Shown here: positions 1-7,327 of the stretch, one piece after another | How the letters are laid out: each line of letters begins with the position of its first letter | How positions within the stretch are numbered: position 1 is the stretch's first letter | Assembly: GCA_937880835.1 (NCBI GenBank) | Contig: CALGRN010000211.1 | Location: 1-7,890 of the forward strand | Direction of reading: 5' to 3' | Source: an uncultured Prevotella sp. | Lineage (GTDB): Bacteria > Bacteroidota > Bacteroidia > Bacteroidales > Bacteroidaceae | DNA: 7,890 nucleotides | Made by a program: the position numbers and the translations under genes | The notes under the pieces: model-generated | Databases searched by the model: none | What the model was told of the DNA's origin: nothing | The model's input: the letters and a program-made list of their open reading frames with translations, nothing else

Positions 1-1339
1 GGGGAAAGCTGCCGATCTGCTCGAACGTGAGGTTTATGCCTTCTTCGGTATAAAGTTCATTGGGCATCCGGATATGCGCCGTCTGTATCTCAGAAGCGAT
101 TTTAAGGGATACCCGTTGCGTAAGGATTACAAGGTGGTAAACAAAAAACATGGTTATTCCCTTGAAGATGACAACGAACCGGACTACACATGCAGATATG
201 AACTTGACAGTAAAAACAATATCATAGAAAAGCATGTCCGGCTGTTTTCAGACGATGACTATGTCGTGAACTTAGGACCACAGCACCCCTCTACGCATGG
301 TGTGTTGCGCCTTCAAACAATACTTGACGGCGAGACGGTTAAGAAGATATATCCGCATTTCGGTTACATACATCGAGGAATAGAGAAACTTAGCGAAAGC
401 TATACCTATCCTCAAACACTCGCATTCACAGACCGTATGGACTATTTAAGCGCGATGATGAATCGTCATGCTCTTTGCGGAGTGATAGAAGAAGCTATGG
501 AAGTGGAATTGTCAGACCGTATAAAATACATCCGTACGATAATGGACGAGTTGCAGCGTCTTAACTCACACCTATTATATATAGGATGCTGTGCGCAGGA
601 TCTTGGTGCACTTACGGCTTTCTTGTATAGTATGCGCGACCGTGAACATGTGCTTAATGTCATGGAAGAGACAACAGGCGGACGTCTTATTCAGAACTAT
701 TACAGAATAGGAGGGTGTCAGGATGATATCGATCCCGATTTCGTAAAGAACGTGAAGACATTGTGCGCTTACATGAAACCTATGTTCAAGGAATATATGG
801 ATGTGTTCGGTGACAACATAATAACACACAACCGATTCAAGAACATCGGTGTAATGTCAAAGGAAAACATCATAAGTTACGGTGTTACGGGAGCTTCCGG
901 ACGTGCATCCGACTGGCATAATGATGTACGCAAGAATCACCCCTACGCTATGTACGATAAAGTGGAATGGGACGAGATTACTACGAATACTTGCGACTCT
1001 TTCGGACGTTATATAATACGTATTGAAGAAATGAAACAGAGTATCCGCATAATGGAACAGCTCATAGACAACATTCCGGAAGGCGATTTCTATATCAAGC
1101 AGAAACCTATTATAAAAGTTCCGGAAGGACAGTGGTATTTCTCTTGTGAAGGAAGTCGTGGAGAGTTCGGTGTTTATTTGGACAGCAGAGGGGATAAGAG
1201 CCCTTACAGACTAAAATTCCGCCCTATGGGACTGAACCATGTCGCTGCTATGGACGAAATGCTTCGCGGAGAAAAAGTAGCAGACATTATCACCACCGGT
1301 GCTGCATTAGATTTTGTAATTCCTGATATTGATAGATAA
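1..1339 (+). CDS. nuoCD: NADH-quinone oxidoreductase subunit C/D fusion, 5'-partial
   Basis: Peripheral-arm subunit of complex I. The NuoD part helps form the quinone-reduction site next to cluster N2; the NuoC part is structural. The first complete codon is at base 2 and 445 residues are visible. The ATG at 74 is not the start, because the 24 codons before it are in frame and encode the NuoC family signature (EREVYAFFGI, residues 8-17, then GHPDMRR). Most of the NuoC domain lies upstream of the window. A linker at roughly residues 44-86 leads into NuoD, which opens with LGPQHPSTHG. His99 in that motif (bases 296-298) and Tyr148 in TDRMDYL (443-445) match the quinone-headgroup His/Tyr pair known from Thermus Nqo4. 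HRGIEK (124-129) is the 49-kDa subunit signature core. The C-terminus DFVIPDIDR is typical of the family. The usual signature Asp in NuoC is Ala13 here. The stop is 2 bases before nuoH. Identification is secure; the fusion is read directly from the single frame. Confidence 0.97.
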   Translation, partial: GKAADLLEREVYAFFGIKFIGHPDMRRLYLRSDFKGYPLRKDYKVVNKKHGYSLEDDNEPDYTCRYELDSKNNIIEKHVRLFSDDDYVVNLGPQHPSTHGVLRLQTILDGETVKKIYPHFGYIHRGIEKLSESYTYPQTLAFTDRMDYLSAMMNRHALCGVIEEAMEVELSDRIKYIRTIMDELQRLNSHLLYIGCCAQDLGALTAFLYSMRDREHVLNVMEETTGGRLIQNYYRIGGCQDDIDPDFVKNVKTLCAYMKPMFKEYMDVFGDNIITHNRFKNIGVMSKENIISYGVTGASGRASDWHNDVRKNHPYAMYDKVEWDEITTNTCDSFGRYIIRIEEMKQSIRIMEQLIDNIPEGDFYIKQKPIIKVPEGQWYFSCEGSRGEFGVYLDSRGDKSPYRLKFRPMGLNHVAAMDEMLRGEKVADIITTGAALDFVIPDIDR

Positions 1340-1341
1340 TT

Positions 1342-2430
1342 ATGTTTGATTTTAGTATAGTAACAACATGGTTCGACAGTCTGCTGCGCCAAACTCTTGG
1401 CTTAGGAGACTTTTGGTCGATTTTAATCGAGTGTGTGTTAGTAGGCTTGCTCATCATTTTGGGTTATGCAATACTGGCAATTATCTTGATTTTTATGGAA
1501 AGAAAAGTTTGTGCTTATTTCCAATGCCGCTTAGGTCCGATGCGTGTTGGACCTTGGGGTATCTTTCAGGTGTTTGCAGATGTGCTTAAAATGCTTATCA
1601 AAGAAATATTTACAGTGGATAAAGCTGATAAATTCTTGTATTATCTTGCTCCGTTCATCGTGATTATAGCATCAGTCGGCACGTTCTCTTTCTTACCATG
1701 GAATAAAGGCGCAGTAATATTGGATTTCAATGTCGGTATTTTCTTGATTACAGCAATTTCGAGCATAGGAGTTGTAGGTATATTCATTGCGGGTTGGAGT
1801 TCTAATAACAAATATGGTGTGGTTTCGGCTATGCGTGGCGCAGTACAGTTGATCTCTTATGAGATGTCTCTTGGTCTGTGTCTTATCACGGCAGTTATCT
1901 TAACTGGTACAATGCAGGTCAGCGGTATAGTGGAAGCGCAGACAGGACCTTGGAACTGGCTTATCTTCAAGGGGCATGTTCCCGCTTTAATAGCGTTCAT
2001 AACGTTTCTTATAGCAGGTAATGCAGAAGCTAATCGTGGTCCGTTCGACTTGGCAGAGGCTGAAAGTGAGCTTACTGCCGGATATCATACGGAATATTCC
2101 GGTATGGGCTTCGGATTTTATTACCTTGCAGAATACTTGAACTTATTTGTTATATCCGGTATCGCTACAACTGTATTTCTTGGCGGTTGGGCACCTATAA
2201 ATATAGGTATAGAAGGATTTGACAATCTTATGAACCTTATTCCCGGTATAGTATGGTTTCTTTCCAAGACATTCGTGGTAGTATGGTTGCTTATGTGGGT
2301 TCGTTGGACATTCCCGCGTCTGCGTATTGATCAGATATTGAAACTCGAATGGAAGTATCTTATGCCTTTGGCTTTGTTTAACCTTGTTCTCATGACAATA
2401 GTCGTGGCATACGGACTTTACTTCCAATGA
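1342..2430 (+). CDS. nuoH: NADH-quinone oxidoreductase subunit H
   Basis: Membrane subunit of complex I that joins the peripheral and membrane arms and forms most of the quinone chamber. It is 362 residues, somewhat longer than the roughly 325 of E. coli, with about eight membrane helices. The first family region is ERKVCAYFQCRLGP (53-66) followed by RVGPWGIFQ. The second is an exact match to the NuoH signature, PFDLAEAESELTAG (234-247), which includes the acidic residues Asp236, Glu239, Glu241 and Glu243 of the loop between TM5 and TM6, then YHTEYSGMGF. Glu174 in SYEMSLGL corresponds to the conserved membrane glutamate (E. coli Glu157 by motif). The end has WVRWTFPRLRIDQ, also typical. The ATG is 2 bases after the nuoCD stop (TAATTATG), so translation may be coupled to nuoCD. 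No frame damage is seen. Confidence 0.97.
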   Translation: MFDFSIVTTWFDSLLRQTLGLGDFWSILIECVLVGLLIILGYAILAIILIFMERKVCAYFQCRLGPMRVGPWGIFQVFADVLKMLIKEIFTVDKADKFLYYLAPFIVIIASVGTFSFLPWNKGAVILDFNVGIFLITAISSIGVVGIFIAGWSSNNKYGVVSAMRGAVQLISYEMSLGLCLITAVILTGTMQVSGIVEAQTGPWNWLIFKGHVPALIAFITFLIAGNAEANRGPFDLAEAESELTAGYHTEYSGMGFGFYYLAEYLNLFVISGIATTVFLGGWAPINIGIEGFDNLMNLIPGIVWFLSKTFVVVWLLMWVRWTFPRLRIDQILKLEWKYLMPLALFNLVLMTIVVAYGLYFQ

Positions 2431-2450
2431 TTGATAAATAAGATTTGAAA

Positions 2451-2981
2451 ATGGAAAATAATAATTCATATTTTGGCGGTATCGCAAAAGGACTGAAATC
2501 ATTGGCAACAGGCTTGAAAGTTACCTTGAAGGAATACTTTACGGCAAAGTCAACAGAACAGTATCCGGAGAACCGTAAGACGACTTTACATGTTGCAAAA
2601 CGTCATCGTGGACGTTTGGTTATGAAACGTGACGATAATGATGTCGTGAAATGCGTGGCATGTCTGATGTGTGAGAAAGCCTGTCCTAATGGAACTATAA
2701 AGATTGTTTCTGAAATGGTTACCAATGAGGAAGGTAAAAAGAAGCGTCAGCTGATAGACTACCAATATGACTTGGGCGATTGTATGTTCTGTCAGTTATG
2801 TGTCAATGCTTGTAATTTCGACGCAATAGAGTTTACTAACGATTTTGAAAATTGTGTGTTCGACAAAGATAAACTCGTTATGCACTTGGATAAAGAGCAT
2901 TATGAAGGAGGAAGTCTTCCCCATCTTATAGAAGGTGGAGCACCGATGATTGTCGGACAATTCAATACTAAGACAAAATAG
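2451..2981 (+). CDS. nuoI: NADH-quinone oxidoreductase subunit I, 2x[4Fe-4S]
   Basis: Ferredoxin-like subunit that carries the N6a and N6b iron-sulfur clusters and passes electrons towards N2 in NuoB. It is 176 residues from ATG 2451. An in-frame TTG at 2445 would add two residues, but ATG is the more likely start. The N-terminal part has an amphipathic stretch (GLKSLATGLKVTLKEYF, about 14-30) of the kind that lies along the membrane. Two CxxCxxCxxxC motifs are complete: Cys68, 71, 74, 78 (followed by Pro79) and Cys111, 114, 117, 121. Pro normally follows the last Cys of each motif, but Asn122 follows the second. The gene lies 20 bases after nuoH, and its TAG stop overlaps an AGGAG sequence upstream of nuoJ. 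In this operon NuoI may be the most exposed cluster protein, since NuoG is not encoded nearby; that is an inference. Confidence 0.96.
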   Translation: MENNNSYFGGIAKGLKSLATGLKVTLKEYFTAKSTEQYPENRKTTLHVAKRHRGRLVMKRDDNDVVKCVACLMCEKACPNGTIKIVSEMVTNEEGKKKRQLIDYQYDLGDCMFCQLCVNACNFDAIEFTNDFENCVFDKDKLVMHLDKEHYEGGSLPHLIEGGAPMIVGQFNTKTK

Positions 2982-2984
2982 GAG
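2980..2984 (+). promoter_or_regulatory. Probable ribosome binding site of nuoJ (AGGAG)
   Basis: AGGAG overlaps the TAG stop of nuoI and ends 9 bases before the nuoJ ATG at 2994. It is the only junction in the window with a clear Shine-Dalgarno-like sequence; the others have A-rich or very short leaders, as is common in Bacteroidetes. The function is inferred from position and sequence only. Confidence 0.5.
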
Positions 2985-2993
2985 AAATAAATA

Positions 2994-3509
2994 ATGGCAA
3001 ATCAAATTGTATTTGGAATCCTCTCTGTAATCATCTTGGCGAGTGCTGTGATGTGCGTGGCGACAAAGAGAATTATGCGTGCAGCTACGTTTCTGTTGTT
3101 CGTGTTGTTCGGTATAGCCGGAATTTATTTCCTGCTTGATTATACTTTTCTCGGTGCAGCTCAGTTGAGCATATATGCAGGAGGTATTACTATGGTTTAT
3201 ATCTTTGCTATTCAGCTTGTATCAAAGAGAACTTTGCAAGGTCTTGTTGAACGCATACACGGTGGACGAGTGGTTGCAGGTGCTTTGGCTGCACTTGTCG
3301 GTTTTGCGACAGTTGTAGTGGTATTGCTGAAAAACAAATTTATTGATATGGCTATGACACAACCAGATGTGGAAGTGCCAATGAAGACTATTGGAACTTC
3401 ATTGCTCGGCTCGGAAAAGTATCAGTATATTCTTCCGTTCGAGTTTATATCTATATTCTTGTTGGCTTGTATTATAGGTGGAATAGTAATCTCAAAAAAA
3501 GATAAGTAA
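2994..3509 (+). CDS. nuoJ: NADH-quinone oxidoreductase subunit J
   Basis: Small membrane subunit (ND6 homologue) next to NuoH and NuoK. It is thought to transmit quinone-site changes to the pumping subunits through a pi-bulge in TM3. It is 171 residues with about five hydrophobic helices. The TM3 motif LSIYAGGITMVYIFAIQL (59-76) is the family hallmark, with Tyr61 at the conserved tyrosine. The last helix begins with LPFEFISIFLL (147-157), where the PFE motif (Glu150) is typical, and the protein ends in a basic tail, SKKDK. The start is ATG 2994, preceded by AGGAG. The stop is 2 bases before nuoK. NuoJ diverges fast, so the call rests on these motifs plus the position between nuoI and nuoK, which together are convincing. 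Confidence 0.94.
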   Translation: MANQIVFGILSVIILASAVMCVATKRIMRAATFLLFVLFGIAGIYFLLDYTFLGAAQLSIYAGGITMVYIFAIQLVSKRTLQGLVERIHGGRVVAGALAALVGFATVVVVLLKNKFIDMAMTQPDVEVPMKTIGTSLLGSEKYQYILPFEFISIFLLACIIGGIVISKKDK

Positions 3510-3511
3510 TT

Positions 3512-3820
3512 ATGATACCAGTAGAATGTTTTTTCGTGCTTAGTGCACTCTTATTCTTTATAGGTTTCTTCGGCTTTGTTACACGCCGTAACCTTATAGC
3601 CATGCTTATCTCCATTGAGCTTGTGCTGAATGCTGTCGATATCAATTTTGCGGCTTTTAACCGTATCTTATATCCCGGACAATTGGAAGGTTTCTTCTTT
3701 ACCTTGTTCGCCATTGGAGTGAGTGCTGCCGAGACAGCTGTAGCTATTGCCATCATCATCAATATCTACCGCAACATCCACAGCGATCAGGTGAACAGTA
3801 TTGAAAACATGAAATTATAA
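3512..3820 (+). CDS. nuoK: NADH-quinone oxidoreductase subunit K
   Basis: Small membrane subunit (ND4L homologue) with three helices, part of the central hydrophilic axis for proton transfer between NuoJ/NuoH and NuoN. The length of 102 residues fits the family (E. coli 100). It starts MIP, as many NuoK proteins do. The Arg25-Arg26 pair lies in the cytoplasmic loop (TRRNL). Glu36 in the second helix (SIELVLNA) and Glu74 in the third (SAAETAVAIA) match the two membrane glutamates essential in E. coli NuoK (Glu36 and Glu72). The ATG is 2 bases after the nuoJ stop, and the stop is 5 bases before nuoL. No unusual residue is seen at the key positions. Confidence 0.97.
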   Translation: MIPVECFFVLSALLFFIGFFGFVTRRNLIAMLISIELVLNAVDINFAAFNRILYPGQLEGFFFTLFAIGVSAAETAVAIAIIINIYRNIHSDQVNSIENMKL

Positions 3821-3825
3821 GAAAT

Positions 3826-5787
3826 ATGGATTACAGTTATGTATTTTTGATACTTCTTTTACCTGCTTTTAGCTTTCTTGTGCTTGGTTTGGCAGGTATG
3901 AAGTTAAGCCATAAGATTGCTGGAATTATAGGAACAATTGTATTAGGTACTGTATTCTTCATGTCTTGTTATACTGCGTATGAATATTTCATAGGTATAG
4001 GAAGAGGTGCTGATGGATTGTTTCCTACCGTTACAGCTTTTGATATAACGTGGTTGAAGTTCACAGAACTTCTGACTTTTAATATTGGATTCCGTCTTAC
4101 ACCAATTTCCGTAATGATGCTTGTGGTTATATCCACAGTCAGCTTTATGGTTCATATATATTCTTTTGGATATATGCATGGTGAGAAAGGTTTTCAGCGT
4201 TATTACGCATTTTTGTCTCTATTTACCATGTCCATGCTTGGACTTGTTGTGGCAACTAACATATTTCAGATGTATCTATTCTGGGAACTTGTTGGTGTAA
4301 GTTCTTACCTGCTCATTGGTTTCTATTATCCGATGACTTCTGCGGTTGCCGCATCAAAGAAAGCTTTCATCGTAACACGATTTGCCGATTTGTTCTTCCT
4401 TATCGGTATTTTGTTTTACAGTTTCTATGTAGGAACGTTTAATTTTGACCTTACATCAGATCCTTCTCTTGCCGGTAACGTTGCAGGTGCATCTTGGATT
4501 ATGCCTTTGTCACTGTTCTTTATGTTTATAGGTGGTGCAGGTAAGTCTGCAATGTTCCCTTTACATATATGGTTGCCTGATGCAATGGAAGGTCCAACAC
4601 CGGTTTCTGCTTTGATTCATGCTGCCACGATGGTTGTTGCAGGTGTATATCTTGTAGCGAGCTTATTCCCCATGTTTGTGCAGTATGCTCCGGAGCAGCT
4701 GCATTGGATTGCCTATATTGCCGCGTTTACGGCTTTCTATGCAGCAGCCGTTGCTTGTTGCCAGAGTGACATTAAGCGCGTCTTGGCGTTTTCTACTATT
4801 TTACAGATTGGCTTTATGCTTGTTGCGCTTGGCGTATGTATGCCGGACCATGTAACCGGTTCAGTGGCTGCTACGGAAGAGTATGCCGATGTTAACGGTC
4901 TCGGTTATATGGCAGGTATGTTCCATTTGTTCACCCATGCAATGTTCAAGGCATGTTTGTTCTTGTGTGCAGGATGTATAATACATGCTGTTCATTCTAA
5001 CGAGAAAGCAAATATGGGTGGTTTAAGAAAGTATATGCCTATTACTCACATAACATTCCTTATCTCTTGTCTTGCTATTGCCGGCATTCCTCCTTTCTCC
5101 GGTTTCTTCTCAAAAGACGAAATCCTTGTGGCTTGCTATAACTTCCATCCTGTCATGGGTGCGGTTATGAGCGGAATTGCTATGATGACAGCATTCTATA
5201 TGTTCCGTCTTTATTATGTGATATTCTGGGGAAAGAGCTATTACGAGACAAATAAAGAAAACGGAGCGAAGAAACCTCATGAAGCACCTTTGACAATGAC
5301 ATTTCCTTTAATGTTCCTTGCTGCTATTACGTGTTTGTGCGGTTTTATTCCTTTCGGAAATTATGTGTCTGCAAATGGAATCAGTTTTGATACACATTTG
5401 AATTATACCGTTGCAGGTGTTTCTGTGGGCTTGGCAGTTATTGCTATAATAGTTGCAACGATTATGTATAAAGGAGAAGAAACTCCAATAGCAGATATGT
5501 TGGCACGTAAATTTCCGAAACTTCATCGTGCGGCTTACAAACGTTTCTATATGGATGAAATATGGCAGTTCGTAACACATAAGATAATATTCCGTTGTAT
5601 AAGTACACCTATTGCATGGTTTGACCGTCATGTCGTAGATGGAACATTCGATTTTATGGCTTGGGGTACTAATGAGGCTGGTGAAACCATACGTCCATGG
5701 CAGAGCGGTGATGTGCGCCAATATGCGATATGGTTCTTGACAGGTACGGTTGCGCTTGCACTCGTATTACTCGCAATAGCAATGTAA
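3826..5787 (+). CDS. nuoL: NADH-quinone oxidoreductase subunit L
   Basis: Largest antiporter-like subunit, at the far end of the membrane arm, with the long lateral helix that runs along NuoM and NuoN. It is 653 residues, about 40 longer than E. coli NuoL. The charged membrane residues of the proton path are present: Glu154 in LFWELVG (E. coli Glu144), Lys240 in GAGKSAMFPLH (Lys229), His265 in SALIHAA (His254), Lys317 in SDIKRVLAFS, Lys375 in THAMFKA, and Lys430-Asp431 in SGFFSKDEIL. The C-terminal part has an amphipathic region at about 555-605 (YMDEIW, then FDRHVVDGTFD) that fits the lateral helix, and a final membrane helix at about 632-651. Much of the extra length is an insertion of about 20 residues before the HLFTHAMFK helix (about 339-359). 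It starts 5 bases after nuoK. Confidence 0.97.
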   Translation: MDYSYVFLILLLPAFSFLVLGLAGMKLSHKIAGIIGTIVLGTVFFMSCYTAYEYFIGIGRGADGLFPTVTAFDITWLKFTELLTFNIGFRLTPISVMMLVVISTVSFMVHIYSFGYMHGEKGFQRYYAFLSLFTMSMLGLVVATNIFQMYLFWELVGVSSYLLIGFYYPMTSAVAASKKAFIVTRFADLFFLIGILFYSFYVGTFNFDLTSDPSLAGNVAGASWIMPLSLFFMFIGGAGKSAMFPLHIWLPDAMEGPTPVSALIHAATMVVAGVYLVASLFPMFVQYAPEQLHWIAYIAAFTAFYAAAVACCQSDIKRVLAFSTILQIGFMLVALGVCMPDHVTGSVAATEEYADVNGLGYMAGMFHLFTHAMFKACLFLCAGCIIHAVHSNEKANMGGLRKYMPITHITFLISCLAIAGIPPFSGFFSKDEILVACYNFHPVMGAVMSGIAMMTAFYMFRLYYVIFWGKSYYETNKENGAKKPHEAPLTMTFPLMFLAAITCLCGFIPFGNYVSANGISFDTHLNYTVAGVSVGLAVIAIIVATIMYKGEETPIADMLARKFPKLHRAAYKRFYMDEIWQFVTHKIIFRCISTPIAWFDRHVVDGTFDFMAWGTNEAGETIRPWQSGDVRQYAIWFLTGTVALALVLLAIAM

Positions 5788-5806
5788 AAGTAAAAAAATA
5801 GAAGAA

Positions 5807-7312
5807 ATGAATATATTAACATTATTCGTAGTAATCCCCGTACTGATGTTGTTTGGGCTTTGGCTCTCACGCAATCTTAATCAGGTACGTGGCGTGATGG
5901 TAGTCGGTTCTTCTGCCCTTTTGGCACTATCTGTATGGCTGACAATCACATTTATTCAGATGCGCGATGCAGGTAACACAGACCCCATGCTTTTCACTTA
6001 CAGCGTTTCTTGGTTTAAACCTTTGAACATCTGTTATTCTATTGGTGTTGACGGAATATCTGTCGTTATGCTGCTTCTTTCAAGCGTCATTGTGTTTACC
6101 GGTACTTTTGCTTCTTGGCAGTTGAAACCTTTGACTAAGGAATATTTTCTTTGGTTTACACTTCTTAGCACCGGTGTGTATGGCTTCTTCATCTCTATTG
6201 ACATGTTCACAATGTTTATGTTCTATGAAGTTGCGCTTATTCCTATGTATCTTCTCATAGGTGTATGGGGGAGCGGTAACAAGGAGTATGCAGCAATGAA
6301 GCTTACACTTATGCTTATGGGAGGTTCTGCATTGCTTATTCTGGGCATATTAGGTATATACTATTTCAGCGGTGCTACGACAATGAACGTATTGGAAATT
6401 GCCGAATTGCACAACATACCGGTTGATATTCAGAAGATTTTCTTCCCATTTGTATTCATCGGTTTCGGTGTTCTTGGAGCGTTATTTCCTTTCCATACAT
6501 GGTCACCTGACGGTCATGCGTCAGCACCTACCGCTGTATCTATGTTGCATGCAGGAGTGCTTATGAAGTTGGGAGGATACGGATGTTTCCGTATTGCCAT
6601 GTTCCTATTGCCGGAAGCTGCACATGAACTTGCGTGGATCTTCATTATTCTGACAACAATCTCTGTTGTATATGGAGCTTTCTCTGCTTGTGTTCAGACC
6701 GATTTAAAGTATATCAACGCCTATTCATCTGTTTCCCATTGCGGACTTGTGCTTTTTGCATTGCTTATGATGACCCAGACTTCATGTACCGGTGCAGTAT
6801 TGCAAATGCTTTCTCACGGTCTTATGACAGCATTGTTCTTTGCACTTATCGGTATGATTTACGGACGAACACATACACGTGACATCCGCAAACTTGGCGG
6901 TCTGATGAAGATAATGCCTTTTCTTAGTGTGGGTTATGTTATTGCCGGTCTGGCAAATCTTGGACTTCCGGGATTTTCCGGTTTCGTTGCAGAGATGACA
7001 ATCTTTGTCGGTTCGTTCCAGAATGCAGATACATTCCATCGTGCAGCGACAATAATTGCATGTACGTCAATCGTCGTTACGGCTGTTTATATACTTCGTG
7101 TTGTGGGCAAGATACTTTTCCAGAGCGTTTCAGATCCGCATTATGAAACACTTACTGATGCCACATGGGATGAGCGTTTCTCTGTTATATGCCTTATCTT
7201 CTGTGTCGCAGGACTCGGAATTGCACCGCTTTGGGCAAGCAATATCGTTTCCGACACACTCGGTCCTATCATCGAACATATAAATACTGTATCAGTAATA
7301 GCATCAATTTAA
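5807..7312 (+). CDS. nuoM: NADH-quinone oxidoreductase subunit M, TM7 lysine replaced
   Basis: Middle antiporter-like subunit of the membrane arm, 501 residues (E. coli 509), with about 14 helices. Family residues present are Glu141 in FMFYEVALIPMYLL (E. coli Glu144), Lys254 in AGVLMKLGGYG (Lys265), Lys301 in QTDLKYINAYSSVSH, His311, His337 in LSHGLM, and Glu396 in SGFVAEM (Glu407). The helix that normally carries the essential central lysine (E. coli Lys234, FAVK) reads GFGVLGALFPFHTW, so Leu223 stands at that place. A gap-free match to NuoL of this operon puts Leu223 opposite its Lys240, and His248 opposite its His265. HTRDIRKLGG and LGLPGFSGF confirm NuoM rather than NuoN. The gene starts 19 bases after nuoL behind an A-rich leader (GAAGAA before ATG). 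Confidence 0.96.
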   Translation: MNILTLFVVIPVLMLFGLWLSRNLNQVRGVMVVGSSALLALSVWLTITFIQMRDAGNTDPMLFTYSVSWFKPLNICYSIGVDGISVVMLLLSSVIVFTGTFASWQLKPLTKEYFLWFTLLSTGVYGFFISIDMFTMFMFYEVALIPMYLLIGVWGSGNKEYAAMKLTLMLMGGSALLILGILGIYYFSGATTMNVLEIAELHNIPVDIQKIFFPFVFIGFGVLGALFPFHTWSPDGHASAPTAVSMLHAGVLMKLGGYGCFRIAMFLLPEAAHELAWIFIILTTISVVYGAFSACVQTDLKYINAYSSVSHCGLVLFALLMMTQTSCTGAVLQMLSHGLMTALFFALIGMIYGRTHTRDIRKLGGLMKIMPFLSVGYVIAGLANLGLPGFSGFVAEMTIFVGSFQNADTFHRAATIIACTSIVVTAVYILRVVGKILFQSVSDPHYETLTDATWDERFSVICLIFCVAGLGIAPLWASNIVSDTLGPIIEHINTVSVIASI

Positions 7313-7327
7313 TAAACAAGTAGAAAA

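Noticed and set aside
74..76. ATG at 74 as the start of the first gene
   Set aside because: The 24 in-frame codons upstream encode the conserved NuoC signature, so the gene is open at the 5' edge and 74 is an internal Met (GHPDMRR).
1313..1348. Bacteroides-type promoter: TTTG (1313-1316) and TATGTTTG (1341-1348), matching the TAnnTTTG -7 element
   Set aside because: The spacing of 24 bases is longer than the usual 19-21, and transcription would begin inside nuoH after its ATG. The match is explained by the nuoH start codons.
2445..2447. TTG start for nuoI
   Set aside because: An ATG lies two codons downstream, gives a normal NuoI N-terminus, and TTG starts are rare in this group.
2433..2450. 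Possible -7 element (AAGATTTG) before nuoI
   Set aside because: It has a mismatch to TAnnTTTG and no well-placed TTTG upstream; the 20-base gap fits an ordinary operon junction.
2143..2508. Antisense open frame of 121 codons across nuoH/nuoI
   Set aside because: It lies opposite strongly conserved nuoH coding sequence, is Tyr/Cys/His-rich in the manner of a shadow frame, and resembles no family I know.
2908..2925. Near-palindrome GGAAGTCTTCC at the end of nuoI as a possible terminator
   Set aside because: The stem is very short and imperfect, no T-run follows, and it lies inside the coding sequence of a continuing operon.
5308..5721. Antisense open frame of 137 codons within nuoL
   Set aside because: It overlaps the NuoL C-terminal coding sequence completely and shows no domain or start signal; a shadow frame.
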